NCBI GenBank assembly: GCA_016169945.1
Contig: JADLSH010000377.1
Location: forward strand, 1,721,001 to 1,785,000
Direction: 5' to 3'
Source: Trachythela sp. YZ-2020
Lineage: Eukaryota > Cnidaria > Anthozoa > Malacalcyonacea > Clavulariidae
DNA: 64,000 nt
Shown here in pieces: positions 11,270-21,964 of this stretch (its first letter is position 1; every line of letters begins with the position of its first letter). A program made the translations under genes and the position numbers. The notes beneath the pieces were generated by a model, which ran no database searches, was not told the origin of the DNA, and saw nothing but the letters and a program-made list of their open reading frames with translations.

Positions 11270-12814
11270 TACTTCCAAAGTGTACCAGTACAACAAGACA
11301 CCCAGTCATCAATATATGAGGGCAACAGCCATCCAGTTACTGGTACCACTTCGGAACTTGCATCAAATAAACACAGTGTACTGCAGACAATATTTAATTA
11401 CAAACTTCCAGGGGAAAACAAGAAGATGCAATTGATGCAATCCTTTCTGGACGTAACTGTCTTATTGTTCTTCCAACTGGTGCTGGGAAAACACTGTGTT
11501 TTTCCACCCCAGCTCTCATTGCAGGTGGAGTGACACTTGTCATTTCCCCCTTATTATCACTGATGCTTGATCAAGTAGAACACTTGAGATCAAAAGGTCT
11601 CAGTGTGTCCTATATAAACTCATCAATTTCTGTAGATGATAAGAATACAATTATACATAACATGGTTTCTGACAAACCGCCTTATAATTTTGTATATGTC
11701 ACACCAGAGACTGTCGCTACGGAGGAGATGAAAAATGTTTTGGAGCAGACGAAAACAAATACTCTTACCTACATTGTAGTGTCATTGTGTGGATATGTGG
11801 GGATTTGACTTCAGACCTGCATATGCTGAGATTGGAGTACTGTCAAAATTGAACTGTCCTATAGTTGCATTAACAGCCACATGTACTTCCAGAACTGAAA
11901 AGGTGATCATTTCATCTCTTCAGCTAATTTATCCAATCACCATCAGGCAAACATGTAATAGAGAAAACATTTCCCTGTGTGGTAAACCAAAAAAGGGAGA
12001 TGGTAAAGATCAAGTCGTTACTGAAATTTTGGAAAACCACCAAAAAAGTTGTGGCATTGTGTACTGCTTGCAAAGAAACGACACCACTGACATGTCGTAT
12101 CTATTGCAAACTAAAGGGATCAGTGCTACATATTATCATGGTGCACTTGATCCTTTCAAGAAAAAAGAAAATTTTCGAGCTTCGCTGGAAGGAAAGGCAG
12201 ATGTCATGTGTGCAACCATTGCATTTGGAATAGGCATAGGTAAAGAAAATTTCCGGTTTGTTATGTATTTAAGTTTACCCCAATCATTGGAAAGTTATAC
12301 TCAGGAATTTGGTCGTGCAGCAGAGATGGAAAAGAATCCACTTGATGTATCTTCTTTCGTTTTGAAGACCGCACGCGACACATGCAAATGATCTGTCCAT
12401 TCCCCGAAAATGAGCATCGTGACTTGAAACGACGAAGTTTGAATGAAGTGGTTACATTTTGTGTTGATGTAGGAACTCCACCTGGTCCAATATTTTTCTG
12501 AGAAATGTGGGCACTCATATGGCATTATGTGTGATGTATGCATGAACACACTGACTTTGGAGCCACAAAATGTAAATATGCAAGCACTGGAGGTGTTAAG
12601 TTGTCTTAACAATATGAGGATTGTACAGAACAAGATTACTTGTAATCTCCTAATGGCAGTCTATTGTTGTTCAAAAAGAAAGGAAGTTGTCGGCAAGTCC
12701 CTTCATGAAATCCCAGAATTTGGTTATGGAAAGGATGTATTTTCGGATTCTGCTCTTAAGCAATTCGTCCACATGCTAATTGCTGAAGATGTAATTGTGG
12801 AAGAACTTAGATGA
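11270..12814 (+). pseudogene. RecQ-family DNA helicase core, pseudogene
   Basis: The exon opens after TTTTGTAG, in phase with the preceding exon. The domains in order are: motif 0 (KQEDAIDAIL), Walker A (LPTGAGKTLCF), motif Ia (LVISPLLSLMLDQV), then MWGFDFRPAYAEIG, motif III (ALTAT), motif IV/V (YHGALDPFKK, ATIAFGIGI), motif VI remnant (SLESYTQEFGRAAE), a zinc-binding segment (YFSEKCGHSYGIMCDVC) and a winged-helix/RQC-like end (HEIPEFGYGKDVFSDSALK). RecQ enzymes are 3'-5' DNA helicases. This copy is dead: frame breaks lie at about 11412 (in a G/A run), 11782, 12370 and 12500, and the DEA of the DExH box is missing. Motif VI has lost its second arginine block. Identification as RecQ-type is strong. 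Confidence 0.88.
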
Positions 12815-13461
12815 CCAAATGAAGCTGGTTCACATCCATACCTTATTTGTGGAAACAAAGCTGAATTGCTCAGACAAGGTGAACTCATCATTAAATGTTA
12901 TCAGTGAATTTCCATTGAATGTGTCCCAAAAAATACGTCTATAAAATTTTTTGGTATTACTTCGTCACATTCAGTTAAAGATAAAAATTTTGCATAACAT
13001 TTAAGAACATTAGCGTTGCTAGCATGAAAACTTACTCCTGCTATGTAAATTTTAAAGCATTATCATAGTTCATTTCTTTAGAAATTTGTAGTCTTTTCAG
13101 TCCATGAAGTCGGAAATATTTGCATAGCAGCAGCAAATAGTCAGGCTGGGTTACGCCACTGTTTTAGAATAACAAATATGTCTTGGCATAACGAATATTG
13201 CGACTTATCCACATTAGGTTATATACCTGTTTCGGAGGACAAACGAAAAAGTTTATAACCCAAATTTAATTATTTGGAAAGTGTGGGAAAATGGTGTCAC
13301 CACCTTAAGTGATTATATAAGGCAGACGACTGTTTTAGAATTAGATTAACATCAATTTATGATAGAATAGGTAATTCTATACAGAATAGAAATCTTTAAT
13401 GTCACTAAACATAGTACTGTCTTCCCACAAATATATTTGGAACATTTTTTTGTTATAGTGA
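12815..13461. other. Stretch without a recognisable gene
   Basis: AT-rich sequence following the helicase stop at 12814. No open frame, RNA gene or repeat could be supported. Confidence 0.5.
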
Positions 13462-13583
13462 GTCTGACTCCTCTGCAGTCCTTCGCAGCTTCGCTAGCAA
13501 TATACGGGCAGAGTTGCCCGTTCACAGGTTAAATGATGAGAAATGCGGCGGAAATGCGAAGGACTGTGTCTGTTGCTGACTCT
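13462..13583 (+). mobile_element. Short TIR element (MITE), degenerate copy
   Basis: Inverted ends CTGCAGTCCTTCGC and GCGAAGGACTGTG flank a core with ATACGGGCAGAGTTGCCCGT and GCGGCGGAAATGCGAAGG. The same element is present in reverse orientation at 28654-28749 with perfect 14 bp ends, so this is a dispersed non-autonomous family. It abuts the 5' side of the LINE that begins near 13.6 kb. Confidence 0.75.
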
Positions 13584-15320
13584 TTCAACGCTGGATGAGC
13601 GACTGGGGACGAGTCAGGGACTGTGGAACCATGTCGAAAAGTTGTCTCACCTTTACGCGGTCGAAAAAAGCAACAACAATTGAAATTCGGGACATGGAAT
13701 GTCCGAACACTGATGGATAATGAACGTAGTGGAAGACCTGAGAGGCGAACAGCTTTCGTTGCTCGAGAGCTCCGGCAATATGACATTGATATTGCAGCAC
13801 TTCAAGAAACTCGACGGGCTGGTGAAGGACAAATGACTGAAGTAGCAGCAGGATGCACCTTCCTCTGGAAAGGGAAGCAGGAAAATGAACAGAGAATCCA
13901 CGGTGTTGGGTTTGCCATCAAAAATGAGCTGATCCAAAAATTGGTAGAACTCCCGGTTGGTGTTAATGAACGTCTGATGACACTCTGTATTAATATTAAG
14001 TCTAACCAACAAGCGACTGTGATATCTGCGTATGTACCCACCTTAATAGCAGATCCTGAGGATATAGAGAGGTTCTACTCTACGCTTGACTCTGTGCTAT
14101 CAAAGATACCGAGGAAACATAAGGTGATTCTCCTCGGAGATTTTAATGCTCGTGTAGGAAGAGACCATGTTGTGTGGGAAAATGTCATTGGAAAAGAAGG
14201 GGTGGGCAATGCCAATTCCAATGGAATCCATCTCCTTACCAAATGTGCGGAGGACCAATTAGTGCTCACAAATGGCCACTGGCATATGATAGATTATGTC
14301 ATTGTACGTAGTTGTGACAGAAAGGACGTCCTTATCACAAAGGCAATGACGTCCTCAGATGAATGCTGGACTGACCACAGGTTGATACGATCTTCTATGC
14401 GCTTTGCCATTCGTCCCAAACGGAGAAAACATACGAAGCAAGACAGAACAAAGTACAATCTTGGACAACTCTCCTTGCCAGAGAAACGAGAGGAGTTCCA
14501 GGTAAAGATGAGTGAAAAGCTACTGAATGTTGGAATCACAAATGTTGAGCATTTCTGGGAAGGTTTGAAAGCTGCCTATTACGACGACATGCGCTGATGC
14601 ACTGCGCCCACAGATACGACACCACGAAGACTGGTTTGATGATAATGATGAGGAGATGCAGCAGCTGATAGCCAAGAAACGTAGATGCTTCTCTCTTTGG
14701 CAGAATGATTTTAGAAACGAGCGAAAGAAGCAGCAATACCATCATATTAGATGAGCGGTTCAGCATCGTGTACGTGAGATGAAAAACAAGTGGTGGGAGC
14801 AGAAAGCAATGGAGCTGCAGATGCTATCTGACAACAACAATAGTAGGGCCTTTTTTTCAGCAGTGAAGAAAATCTATGGACCAACATCACATGTTGTGAC
14901 ACCAGTTGCTGGTAAGGATGGAATCCTGCATAAGGATCTGGCCTCAATTTGCGACAGATGGAGAGAGCACTTTAATGAATTGTTAAACCAAAAGCCCTTT
15001 CTAGATCATGATGAAGTAGAGAAACTGCCTCAGCTACCGTTACAGAATCATCTTGATGAACCACCAACACTTGAAGAGGTTACCTTTGCCTTCAATGCCA
15101 TGAAGGACGGTAAAGCTACAGGCCCAGATGGTATACCAGCAGAAGTTTGTAAGGCTGCAGGTCCTATATTTGCTGAGAAGCTCCCATCACCGACGCCGTC
15201 CTTCCGGAATCGCAGTGCGGATTCAGGCCCCTTCACGGGACTGTTGATATGATCTTCTCAGCGCGACAAATACAGGAGAAATGCAGAGAACAGCATAAAG
15301 ACCTTTATATAGCTTTTATA
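13584..15320 (+). mobile_element. LINE 'A' piece 1: endonuclease and start of RT
   Basis: From about 13660 a long frame encodes an APE endonuclease: KFGTWNVRTL, ALQETRRAGEG, VISAYVPTL, ILLGDFNARVG and the catalytic end WTDHRLIRSS. A stop at 14597 and a short non-coding step separate it from 14779-15190 (WWEQKAMELQ, FFSAVKKIYGP, GKATGPDGIPAEVCKAAGP), which starts the RT. Near 15195 the RT has lost an internal block of roughly 80-90 residues, since the frame jumps to LPESQCGFRPLHGTVDMIFS. The piece ends in DLYIAFI at 15320, where an unrelated insertion begins. The sequence continues at 17031. This is an APE-type LINE distinct from the CR1-like copies (GTWNVRTL start, QYADD box). Confidence 0.88.
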
Positions 15321-15485
15321 GTGCATTCAGACCCTGAACATAAACTAGCTCATCTTCTTCCAAGTAAAAACGATAATCGATATAATCTGAGAAGATCTAG
15401 ATCTTATAATATAGTTAAACATAAGACTAATAGATATGGTAAAACTGTTATCCCTTCTTCTGCTCGTAATATTGATTTTGTCTAA
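15321..15485 (+). mobile_element. 3' coding end of another LINE
   Basis: Directly after the LINE A break, an open frame encodes LAHLLPSKNDNRYNLRRSRS and YGKTVIPSSARNIDF, then a stop. This resembles the last residues of non-LTR retrotransposon RT proteins (RYNLRRSRS followed by a conserved small-residue end). It is unrelated to the LINE it interrupts and is the first part of a composite insertion. Confidence 0.55.
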
Positions 15486-15551
15486 AGACGGGCATTCAGT
15501 AACGAGTTTTATATAGACTTGTAGTTTCAGTAATTAAGTAATTACAGTTGA

Positions 15552-15663
15552 TGTACTGTTTAATAAACGAGCGAAAGTGTTTTATCAGGTTTAAAACCAC
15601 GAGCGCGCAGCGCGAGTGGTTTTAGACCTGATAAAACACTTCTCGCGAATTTATTAAACAGCT
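15552..15663. repeat. Near-perfect hairpin repeat
   Basis: Arms beginning CTGTTTAATAAACGAGCG and AGTGTTTTATCAGGTTTAAA are matched on the other side of a GCGCGCAGCGCG centre. The whole folds on itself over about 50 bp per arm. It is a typical foldback MITE form, inside the composite insertion. Confidence 0.75.
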
Positions 15664-15887
15664 TCAAAAACGATTGTCCATGTGGGAGCAATCATGGTAA
15701 ATATTTGAAGCATGTATATACATGTATTGTGTTATGTAAGGAGAATTTGCTTGTTGTTTGGGTATAATCGGCATCGTAAGCGCATTTGTTTGTTTCACGA
15801 GCGATCAGGCAGAACTAAGTGGGGCATATGTTAAATGTTTATTCAAGGCAGTAGGTGGGAATACGATTTTCGGGCGTTTTTAGCGTA

Positions 15888-16632
15888 TGGTATGGCGTCG
15901 ACGCGAACGTTTAGGAAGCCTAAAAGTGGCGAAGAGGAGAAGCAAATGGTCGAAAATGCTGTCCCTAAGTCAACCCGTAGCGTTAATAAATGGTCTATGA
16001 AGATCTTCTCGGGTGGCAGGCAACAAGGTTAAATAAGAAAGCTTCAAACGAACAAAGCAATTCAGCTGTGGATACTTCAGTAATTCAAGACTTGGATGTC
16101 AACTTGTGTAGCATGTCGGCAGAGACACTCAATTTCTGATTAACGAAGTTTGTTATGGAGGTGTGTAAAGAGGACGGAGAATGTTATCCTCCTAGAACGC
16201 TCTATAGTATTTGTTGTGGGATTCAGCGCCATTCATTATGCGACTGCAATGGAGTTAGTGCAATTGCGATCTTGGACAAAAAAGACAAGAGGTATAAAGT
16301 GATTAATGTAATTGTTGCGTTCAATACAAAATTGAGCTAACATTTCTTTAATATATATTTTTAGATTTGCTACGTTTAGAAGGGCGGATCCTTGGATGCT
16401 GAAATGAGACAAGCGAATTAGGAGGGGATTGCCAAATGAGGAAATGCCAAGTGAGGATGCGAAAGAATCAGATTTTCTTTTGGATGATTTTGACTTTGAT
16501 ATTCCAGATGATATACTGTGTAACATTCCAATTCCTGGCGATCGCCCAATGGGTAGTGATAGTAATACGATCAGCGAATCGTTTACAAGATCTGTGTTCA
16601 ACAATTGTACTATTAATTTTGTTAGCAAGTAA
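15888..16632 (+). pseudogene. Crypton-like / DUF3504-type protein remnant
   Basis: Plus-strand frames encode RTFRKPKSGEEEKQMVENAV with PKSTRSVNKWSMKIF, then NFxLTKFVMEVCKEDGECYP and PRTLYSICCGIQRH. These match the N-terminal pattern of ZMYM2/QRICH1/KIAA1958-like proteins, which derive from Crypton tyrosine-recombinase transposons. Further on, a frame gives LDAEMRQAN and a C-terminal tail (DFDIPDDILCNIPIP, FNNCTINFVSK). The recombinase core is missing and several stops and frame changes occur, so this is a large-deletion remnant. It lies within the insertion that splits LINE A. Family assignment is from remembered motifs. Confidence 0.6.
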
Positions 16633-16720
16633 AATAGAGTTGAGTTCAGTAAAGGCTGTTGTGTTATTCAATTTTTCCTAATAAAATGTTTTGTTCATAT
16701 TAGACTGTTTTCTTTAGCGT

Positions 16721-16821
16721 CATTAGTATTCTTTATATAAAAATGCTCACCCTTATTAGTATTCTTTATATAAAGAATACTAATAAGGGTGAGTTTTTTT
16801 ATATAAAGAATACTGATGAGG
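16721..16821. repeat. Nested palindrome of GTATTCTTTATATAA
   Basis: The word TTAGTATTCTTTATATAA occurs twice and its complement TTATATAAAGAATACT twice, around CTCACCCTTATTAG / CTAATAAGGGTGAG. This makes a perfect inner hairpin inside a larger one. It is likely a foldback element or cruciform-prone repeat. Confidence 0.75.
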
Positions 16822-16997
16822 TTGATGGTGTATTACCGGTTTTAAAGATGTATGCTTGTGACCTATTTTCTCGATGTGATTGGTTCATTTCCTTATGAAT
16901 TATTAATGATTGAAGTATATATATAATTTTTATACCAAAGGCCAATGTAAATAATCACGCAATTCAGCTATTTAGCTGCAATGTGAATTTTTATAAC

Positions 16998-17030
<33 letters not shown>

Positions 17031-17031
<1 letters not shown>

Positions 17032-17914
17032 TAGACCTGAAAAAAGCTTTCGACTCTGTAGACCGGCCAACCTTGTGGAAAGTTCTGTCGAAAATTGGTT
17101 GTCCTGAGAAGTACATTAAACTAGTACGACTGCTTCATGATAACATGTCTGCATCAGTCCTTATTGATGGCGAAGCAACTGAGAGCTTTGAAGTAAAGAC
17201 CGGTGTTAAGCAAGGATATGTTTTGGCTCCAGGACTTTTTTCAATCTTTCTCTCTGTTGTTCTGCACCTGATTAGGGAAAGGCTACCACAGGGCATAGAT
17301 TTACAATACCGTATGACGGCAAGCTATTCAATCTCCGACCACTGAATGCTAAAAAAAAGACTACCCACATGACCATACTTGAGCTCCAATATGCCGATGA
17401 TAACGCCATTGTATCTCACACAGAGCAAGACCTACAAGCAACTATGGATGCTTTCAACTATGCCTACACCGTGTTTGGCCTTACAATCAATGCTCGGAAA
17501 ACTAAGGTTCTCTTCCAACCGTCACCGGAGAACGTGCAAGAACACCAACCGCCAAGGATCACGGTTAATGGACAGTGCTTAGTTCAGTCGACCATTCTAC
17601 CTATCTTGGCAGTTGTCTTTCAAGTAAGGCGGATCTGGACTTTGAAATACAATCCCGTCTAAGATCTGCGAGTGCTGCTTTTGGTCGCCTTAGATTACGA
17701 GTGTTTGATAACAAGGATATCTTTACCAACACCAAGATAAAGGTCTATAAATCCATAATTCTGCCAACTTTATTATACGGCTCGGAAACATGGGCCACCT
17801 ATTGTCGTCACTTGAAATGCCTTGAGAAATATCATCAGCGATGTCTCCGTCGTATACTTAATATCAAGTGGCAAGATAAGCGAACTAACACTAGTGTTCT
17901 GGAAGAAGCAAGCC
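17031..17914 (+). mobile_element. LINE 'A' piece 2: RT core
   Basis: Plus-strand frames encode DLKKAFDSVDRPTLWKVL, GVKQGYVLAPGLFS, the catalytic LQYADDNAIV (about 17390), FGLTINARKTKVLFQP, then in a shifted frame STYLGSCLSSKADLD, ILPTLLYGSETWATY and RCLRRILNIKWQDKRTN. Two or three frame changes are present. The frame NTSVLEEASLK stops being LINE sequence exactly at a TTAA, where a DNA transposon inserts. Continues at 20699. Confidence 0.88.
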
Positions 17915-17918
17915 TTAA

Positions 17919-20698
17919 AGTGCTTATGAACGCAAAATGGGTTTTTATTGATTCGGATAAGGCGTGAAAAGTTAGTTAGTAAGTTCTAGATTAGTTTTTG
18001 GCTTAGACATTTAGTTTCGGAGATATAAAGGCTCAAACAGGCAAATTTTGCCATTTTCTGAAAAAAAGTAGCGCGACCAAAATATCACCAAGGGGCCTGG
18101 ATCCCAGGAACCCAACTTTGATAAACAACTAAGAAATATATGGCGAAGATATCGATGTATTGTGTTTTTTTGCATATTTTGTCTAAACGATGTTTCGTTT
18201 GTGCGTGATCTTACACAGAAAGTACCAACAGTATATATCTAGCTATCTGACACCTTTTTTGGATGATAAATCACCTATTGCGGCTTTAAACCGATAGAAA
18301 AGAGGGCACCGAAACTCATCGATCTGAGACATTTGGTGGCAACTGGCAAATACTGGCCATAGTTATCGACCTATAAACAAAGACAAATGTACCCAGTTGT
18401 CCCAACAGGACAGGAATCAACATACAGGTAAGCTGTGATTTTAACAAATGCAATGATGTCTATTCGCGCGTATGAACTTTGGATATTTAACGTTGAATCA
18501 TGTCACCTAAATGTGCATATTATTTGCTTAGTATACAATGTCATTGAAGCCAGTTAGCCAGTATGGATGAAAGGTTCTGCGCCGGACATGTCCGGTGTAC
18601 AACGGTGTTTGTTGACGCACAAATCGATCGAAGTGCTTCTACCTCTGAGAGATTACATACTGCTGTTATAGAATAATATATCATATATGTTTCAATGTGG
18701 AAATTATCACAACTTTAATGCCTTTATGGTATTTAACTAATATAAATTAATAGGCCATTCTACTTTTAGACTTCAACCTACTTTATATGTGGACTTTCAG
18801 TGTCTTGTATTATCCTACACATGTGGTCAATGTCACATGTTTTATATGACAGTGAGATACTGATGATATATGTTTAATTGATACATGTATTTGGCACAAA
18901 GTTGATCACCAAGTGCTGCACTGTCCCACTAGTGGAACCACCTTAACCTGAGTATCAGGCATTTCTGCGGTTAGGCCTTGGTCCCTAAGCCACCTATGTT
19001 GAAGAACCTTAGGGAGGCTAACAGAAAATTCCCTAAATAGAGAGATACACTTCAACATTGTATAGCCCATTAAACTATTTGTTTGTGATTTCATCTAGAT
19101 TATCAGTGAAGTAAACTGGAACCATCAGTGAAAGATGAATTAACATTTTTTATTAAATATTTATTAAACATCTTTATCAATATATGTTGCAGTGTGACTC
19201 TATTGTCTCTTGGGGGCAAGTTCACTTTTAATAGCTCAGCCCCTTGATCGATTGGATTGGCTTTAAAACCCATTAATTGGCAAATTTTACTCATCAGTGG
19301 TAGAGTACTGCCAATTAATGGGTTAACTGCGCTTGATTGGATCGGCTAAACTTTAGCTGCTTTTTGGGTAATGGGTTACCTAGAAAAGAGCCAGACTCCC
19401 ACTATGGAAGAACTTTACCCATCTGGAAGGAGAGATTCCACTTCTAAAATGTGCAAGGACATCTGGTAGGGGAGGGGGTCAACATCCATTTTCCTCCATG
19501 GGGAGGAAGTCGGTTTACCTGCACAGAGAAGCACCTTTCCAAGTTACTTAAATCAGCTATGTGGGCATGCCAAGAAAGTTGGATGTGTGTACACTATGAG
19601 TAAAGCAAACATCACTCTCACACCACACATCTTACATCTAATGTGAAAATTGAAGCATGTTTGCTCTGCCCACACAGGCAAAGCTACTGTAATAGAAAGT
19701 ATGAAGTTTTACAGATCACATACTGGCCTTATGGCTTATTAAATTAGATATGTTTCCCCCACTAAAACATTCTCAAAAGATGAATATTATTCTAAGCCTA
19801 TTTATGTGGCAATTAATGTTTAGTGTCGTCACAATAAATCCATATATCTATATATCCAGTTTATGATATCTGTGTATTGATCATCTTTCAGTTACATGGA
19901 CAAAGATGACAATCTGCCAACCAATCTTTCTATGAAAGGTTCTGTGAGAATATACATGGGGGGCAATTTCATTAGATTGTGGGTTGGCCAGTTGCAGTTA
20001 ACCAGTTACTATTCTTGAAAATGTCCAAATTTTGGGCAACTTTGAATGTAAAATTTGTAGGGAAACAAGCTTCCTTGCTAAAGTGAGAACCAACTTTAAA
20101 GCAGGTGTAGAAATGAAATGCAACCGATTCCCATGTCCATGAAGGCATGAAGACTATAAAATGCGGTAAAAGGTTTAAGTTCCATTCCAACAAACTTTAA
20201 ACCCTTGCATTCGTTCATTTATTTCTTCTTTCGAAAGAATTTTATAAGCAAGAGGCATCTATGTCCCAGAATTTATAGACATAAGTTACTGTCATCAATT
20301 GTCATCACTGTCATGGTCGTCTCCACGATCGACTTTGAAATCGCATTTAAATCCATTCCTTCGTCTATATTCCACGATTGACGATGCAAACCACTAGAAG
20401 GGTTACTTTACACACTCAAAAATGTGTTTGAGTTCAAAAATGTGTTTTTTTCCTCAAGAAATAGCCGACTTTTCAAGATGATTTATCCAAATGTAATTGT
20501 TTTTATAGTAAAATTAAATACACACGTTCCTGGGACCCAGTCCCCCGGAAGACGCTACTGTTTTTTCCAAAATAGCGACTTTGAGCCTTTATATCTCCGA
20601 AACTAAAAGTCTAAGCCAAAAACTAATCTAGAACTTATTAACTAACTTTTTATGTTCTATCCGAAACAATAAAAACCCATTTTGCGTTCATAAGCACT
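17919..20698. mobile_element. TTAA-target DNA transposon (Kolobok- or piggyBac-like), 2.78 kb
   Basis: The element is bounded by TTAA at 17915-17918 and 20699-20702. Its ends are inverted repeats: AGTGCTTATGAACGCAAAAT at the left and ATTTTGCGTTCATAAGCACT at the right. The similarity runs inward about 130 bp (GTTTCGGAGATATAAAGGCTC) and more weakly to about 210 bp (GATCCCAGGAAC / GTTCCTGGGACC). No transposase frame of useful length was seen, so it is probably non-autonomous. A TTAA duplication with an end starting AG fits the Kolobok type better than piggyBac, whose ends usually start CCC; this is inference. An internal hairpin AACCCATTAATTGGCA lies at about 19267-19323. Confidence 0.9.
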
Positions 20699-21150
20699 TT
20701 AAAAGCATTGAGTACATGATAATCAAGAACCAACTCCGTTGGGCTGGTCACATTGTCCGCATGCCTGAAACCAGGCTTCCTAGAAAGATCTTATATGCTG
20801 AACTAACTGATGGGAAGAGAAACCAAGGTGGTCAAAGAAAGCGGTGGAAGGACAATTTGAAGCACAATATGAAGCAATGCGCCATCAATCATGAGAGATG
20901 GGAACAACTAGCCATCGATAGATCAGGATGGAGACAAGTGACCCACACTGGTGTAGAACACTGTGAACAGAAGAAGATCGATCATCGTGAAAGACTACGA
21001 ACTGCGAGAAAGAGCCGTCGAGAAGTTGCCAGCGCAGCTCCAACAACTTCTACAGATTATATATGTCCAGTTTGCCAACGGTCCTGCCTCTCGAGAATTC
21101 GTCCCCACAGTCATAAACGAACTCACCAACTTTGAAACTGTCAAGTAGAC
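20699..21150 (+). mobile_element. LINE 'A' piece 3: C-terminal domain
   Basis: The frame resumes as SIEYMIIKNQLRWAGHIVRM, then PRKILYAELTDGKR, GGQRKRWKDNLK and WEQLAIDRSGWRQ. It ends in a zinc-finger-like tail with C-x2-C and two histidines (CPVCQRSCLSRIRPHSHKRTH). This is the usual carboxyl end of this LINE type. Removing the DNA transposon and one TTAA rejoins the frame without loss. Confidence 0.88.
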
Positions 21151-21964
21151 ATCTTACTCGATATCAAGGGATTGCCAACACACACAGTAGATTTGTGGTG
21201 GTCACACCAATATGGCCACCATTGGCTTCATTTATGGATAGCGGATGCATTATCCAGTCCTAGTTTTGAGATCAGTGCAATTAAACTTAATATCCATTCC
21301 CATCATCCAACGCGAGATGATGAGAAAATTACTGCAACTTGCAATACAAAAACAAGTTTATTCCGTATTCACGTACCCTTCTAAAACTATATGATTATCC
21401 TCTTCAATATACAACATCGCACTCGCATGATTGACACTTTTAAGTCTGAAGGCTGCTTTCCAGTTACGCACACACACATATATACACGCGCAGATAACTT
21501 TGAATCCTTATAGATCTTATATTTTACAAATAAGTTAACACGCGCTTACTAAACCTTGCGGAAGCCTAAATTCTGTTATTTACACTTAAACCTTTCTGTG
21601 CGCGTGTGTGTGCATGTATGTACACAAAACGCGTGAATGGAAAGCATTAAATCCGGTTTTCCACTCCACCTTTTTGACAAAGTCGAGATGATGGAAATTT
21701 AATCGAAATCATATTATATATTACGTTATAAGTTACAAGATAAACGGATCTATAAAAGGCAATATTTCGAATATGAAACGATATAGCCCAGTCAAATAAC
21801 AATGTTTTCATGTATTGGCCGTAATATTATATAAATATAATCCACCACGAAGTTCCATTAACAATATAAACATATATGCATAATAACATGCATTTAGATT
21901 TTCGCTGTTGTAAATTTACGCGAATAAATACAGTGGATGTTGTTGCATACGTGCCTTGATTCAG
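21151..21964. other. Stretch without a recognisable gene
   Basis: The first part is probably 3' UTR of LINE A. Alternating purine-pyrimidine runs (CACACACATATATACACGCG near 21471; GTGTGTGTGCATGTATGTAC near 21604) are present. No coding sequence was supported. Confidence 0.5.

Larger units (their letters stand above)
15321..17030. mobile_element. Composite insertion splitting LINE A
   Basis: LINE A residues DLYIAFI (ending at 15320) and DLKKAFDSVDR (from 17034) should be adjacent; 1.7 kb of foreign DNA separates them. It comprises a LINE 3' end, a hairpin repeat, a Crypton-like remnant, a nested palindrome and, at its right end, an (AAT)n run (about 16998-17030) of the kind that terminates the CR1-like LINEs here. 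A possible ATA duplication flanks it. It probably accumulated through more than one event. Confidence 0.7.

Noticed and set aside
18906..20193. Transposase exons inside the TTAA element
   Set aside because: Frames are 60-73 codons on the minus strand without recognisable catalytic residues or splice-phase agreement.
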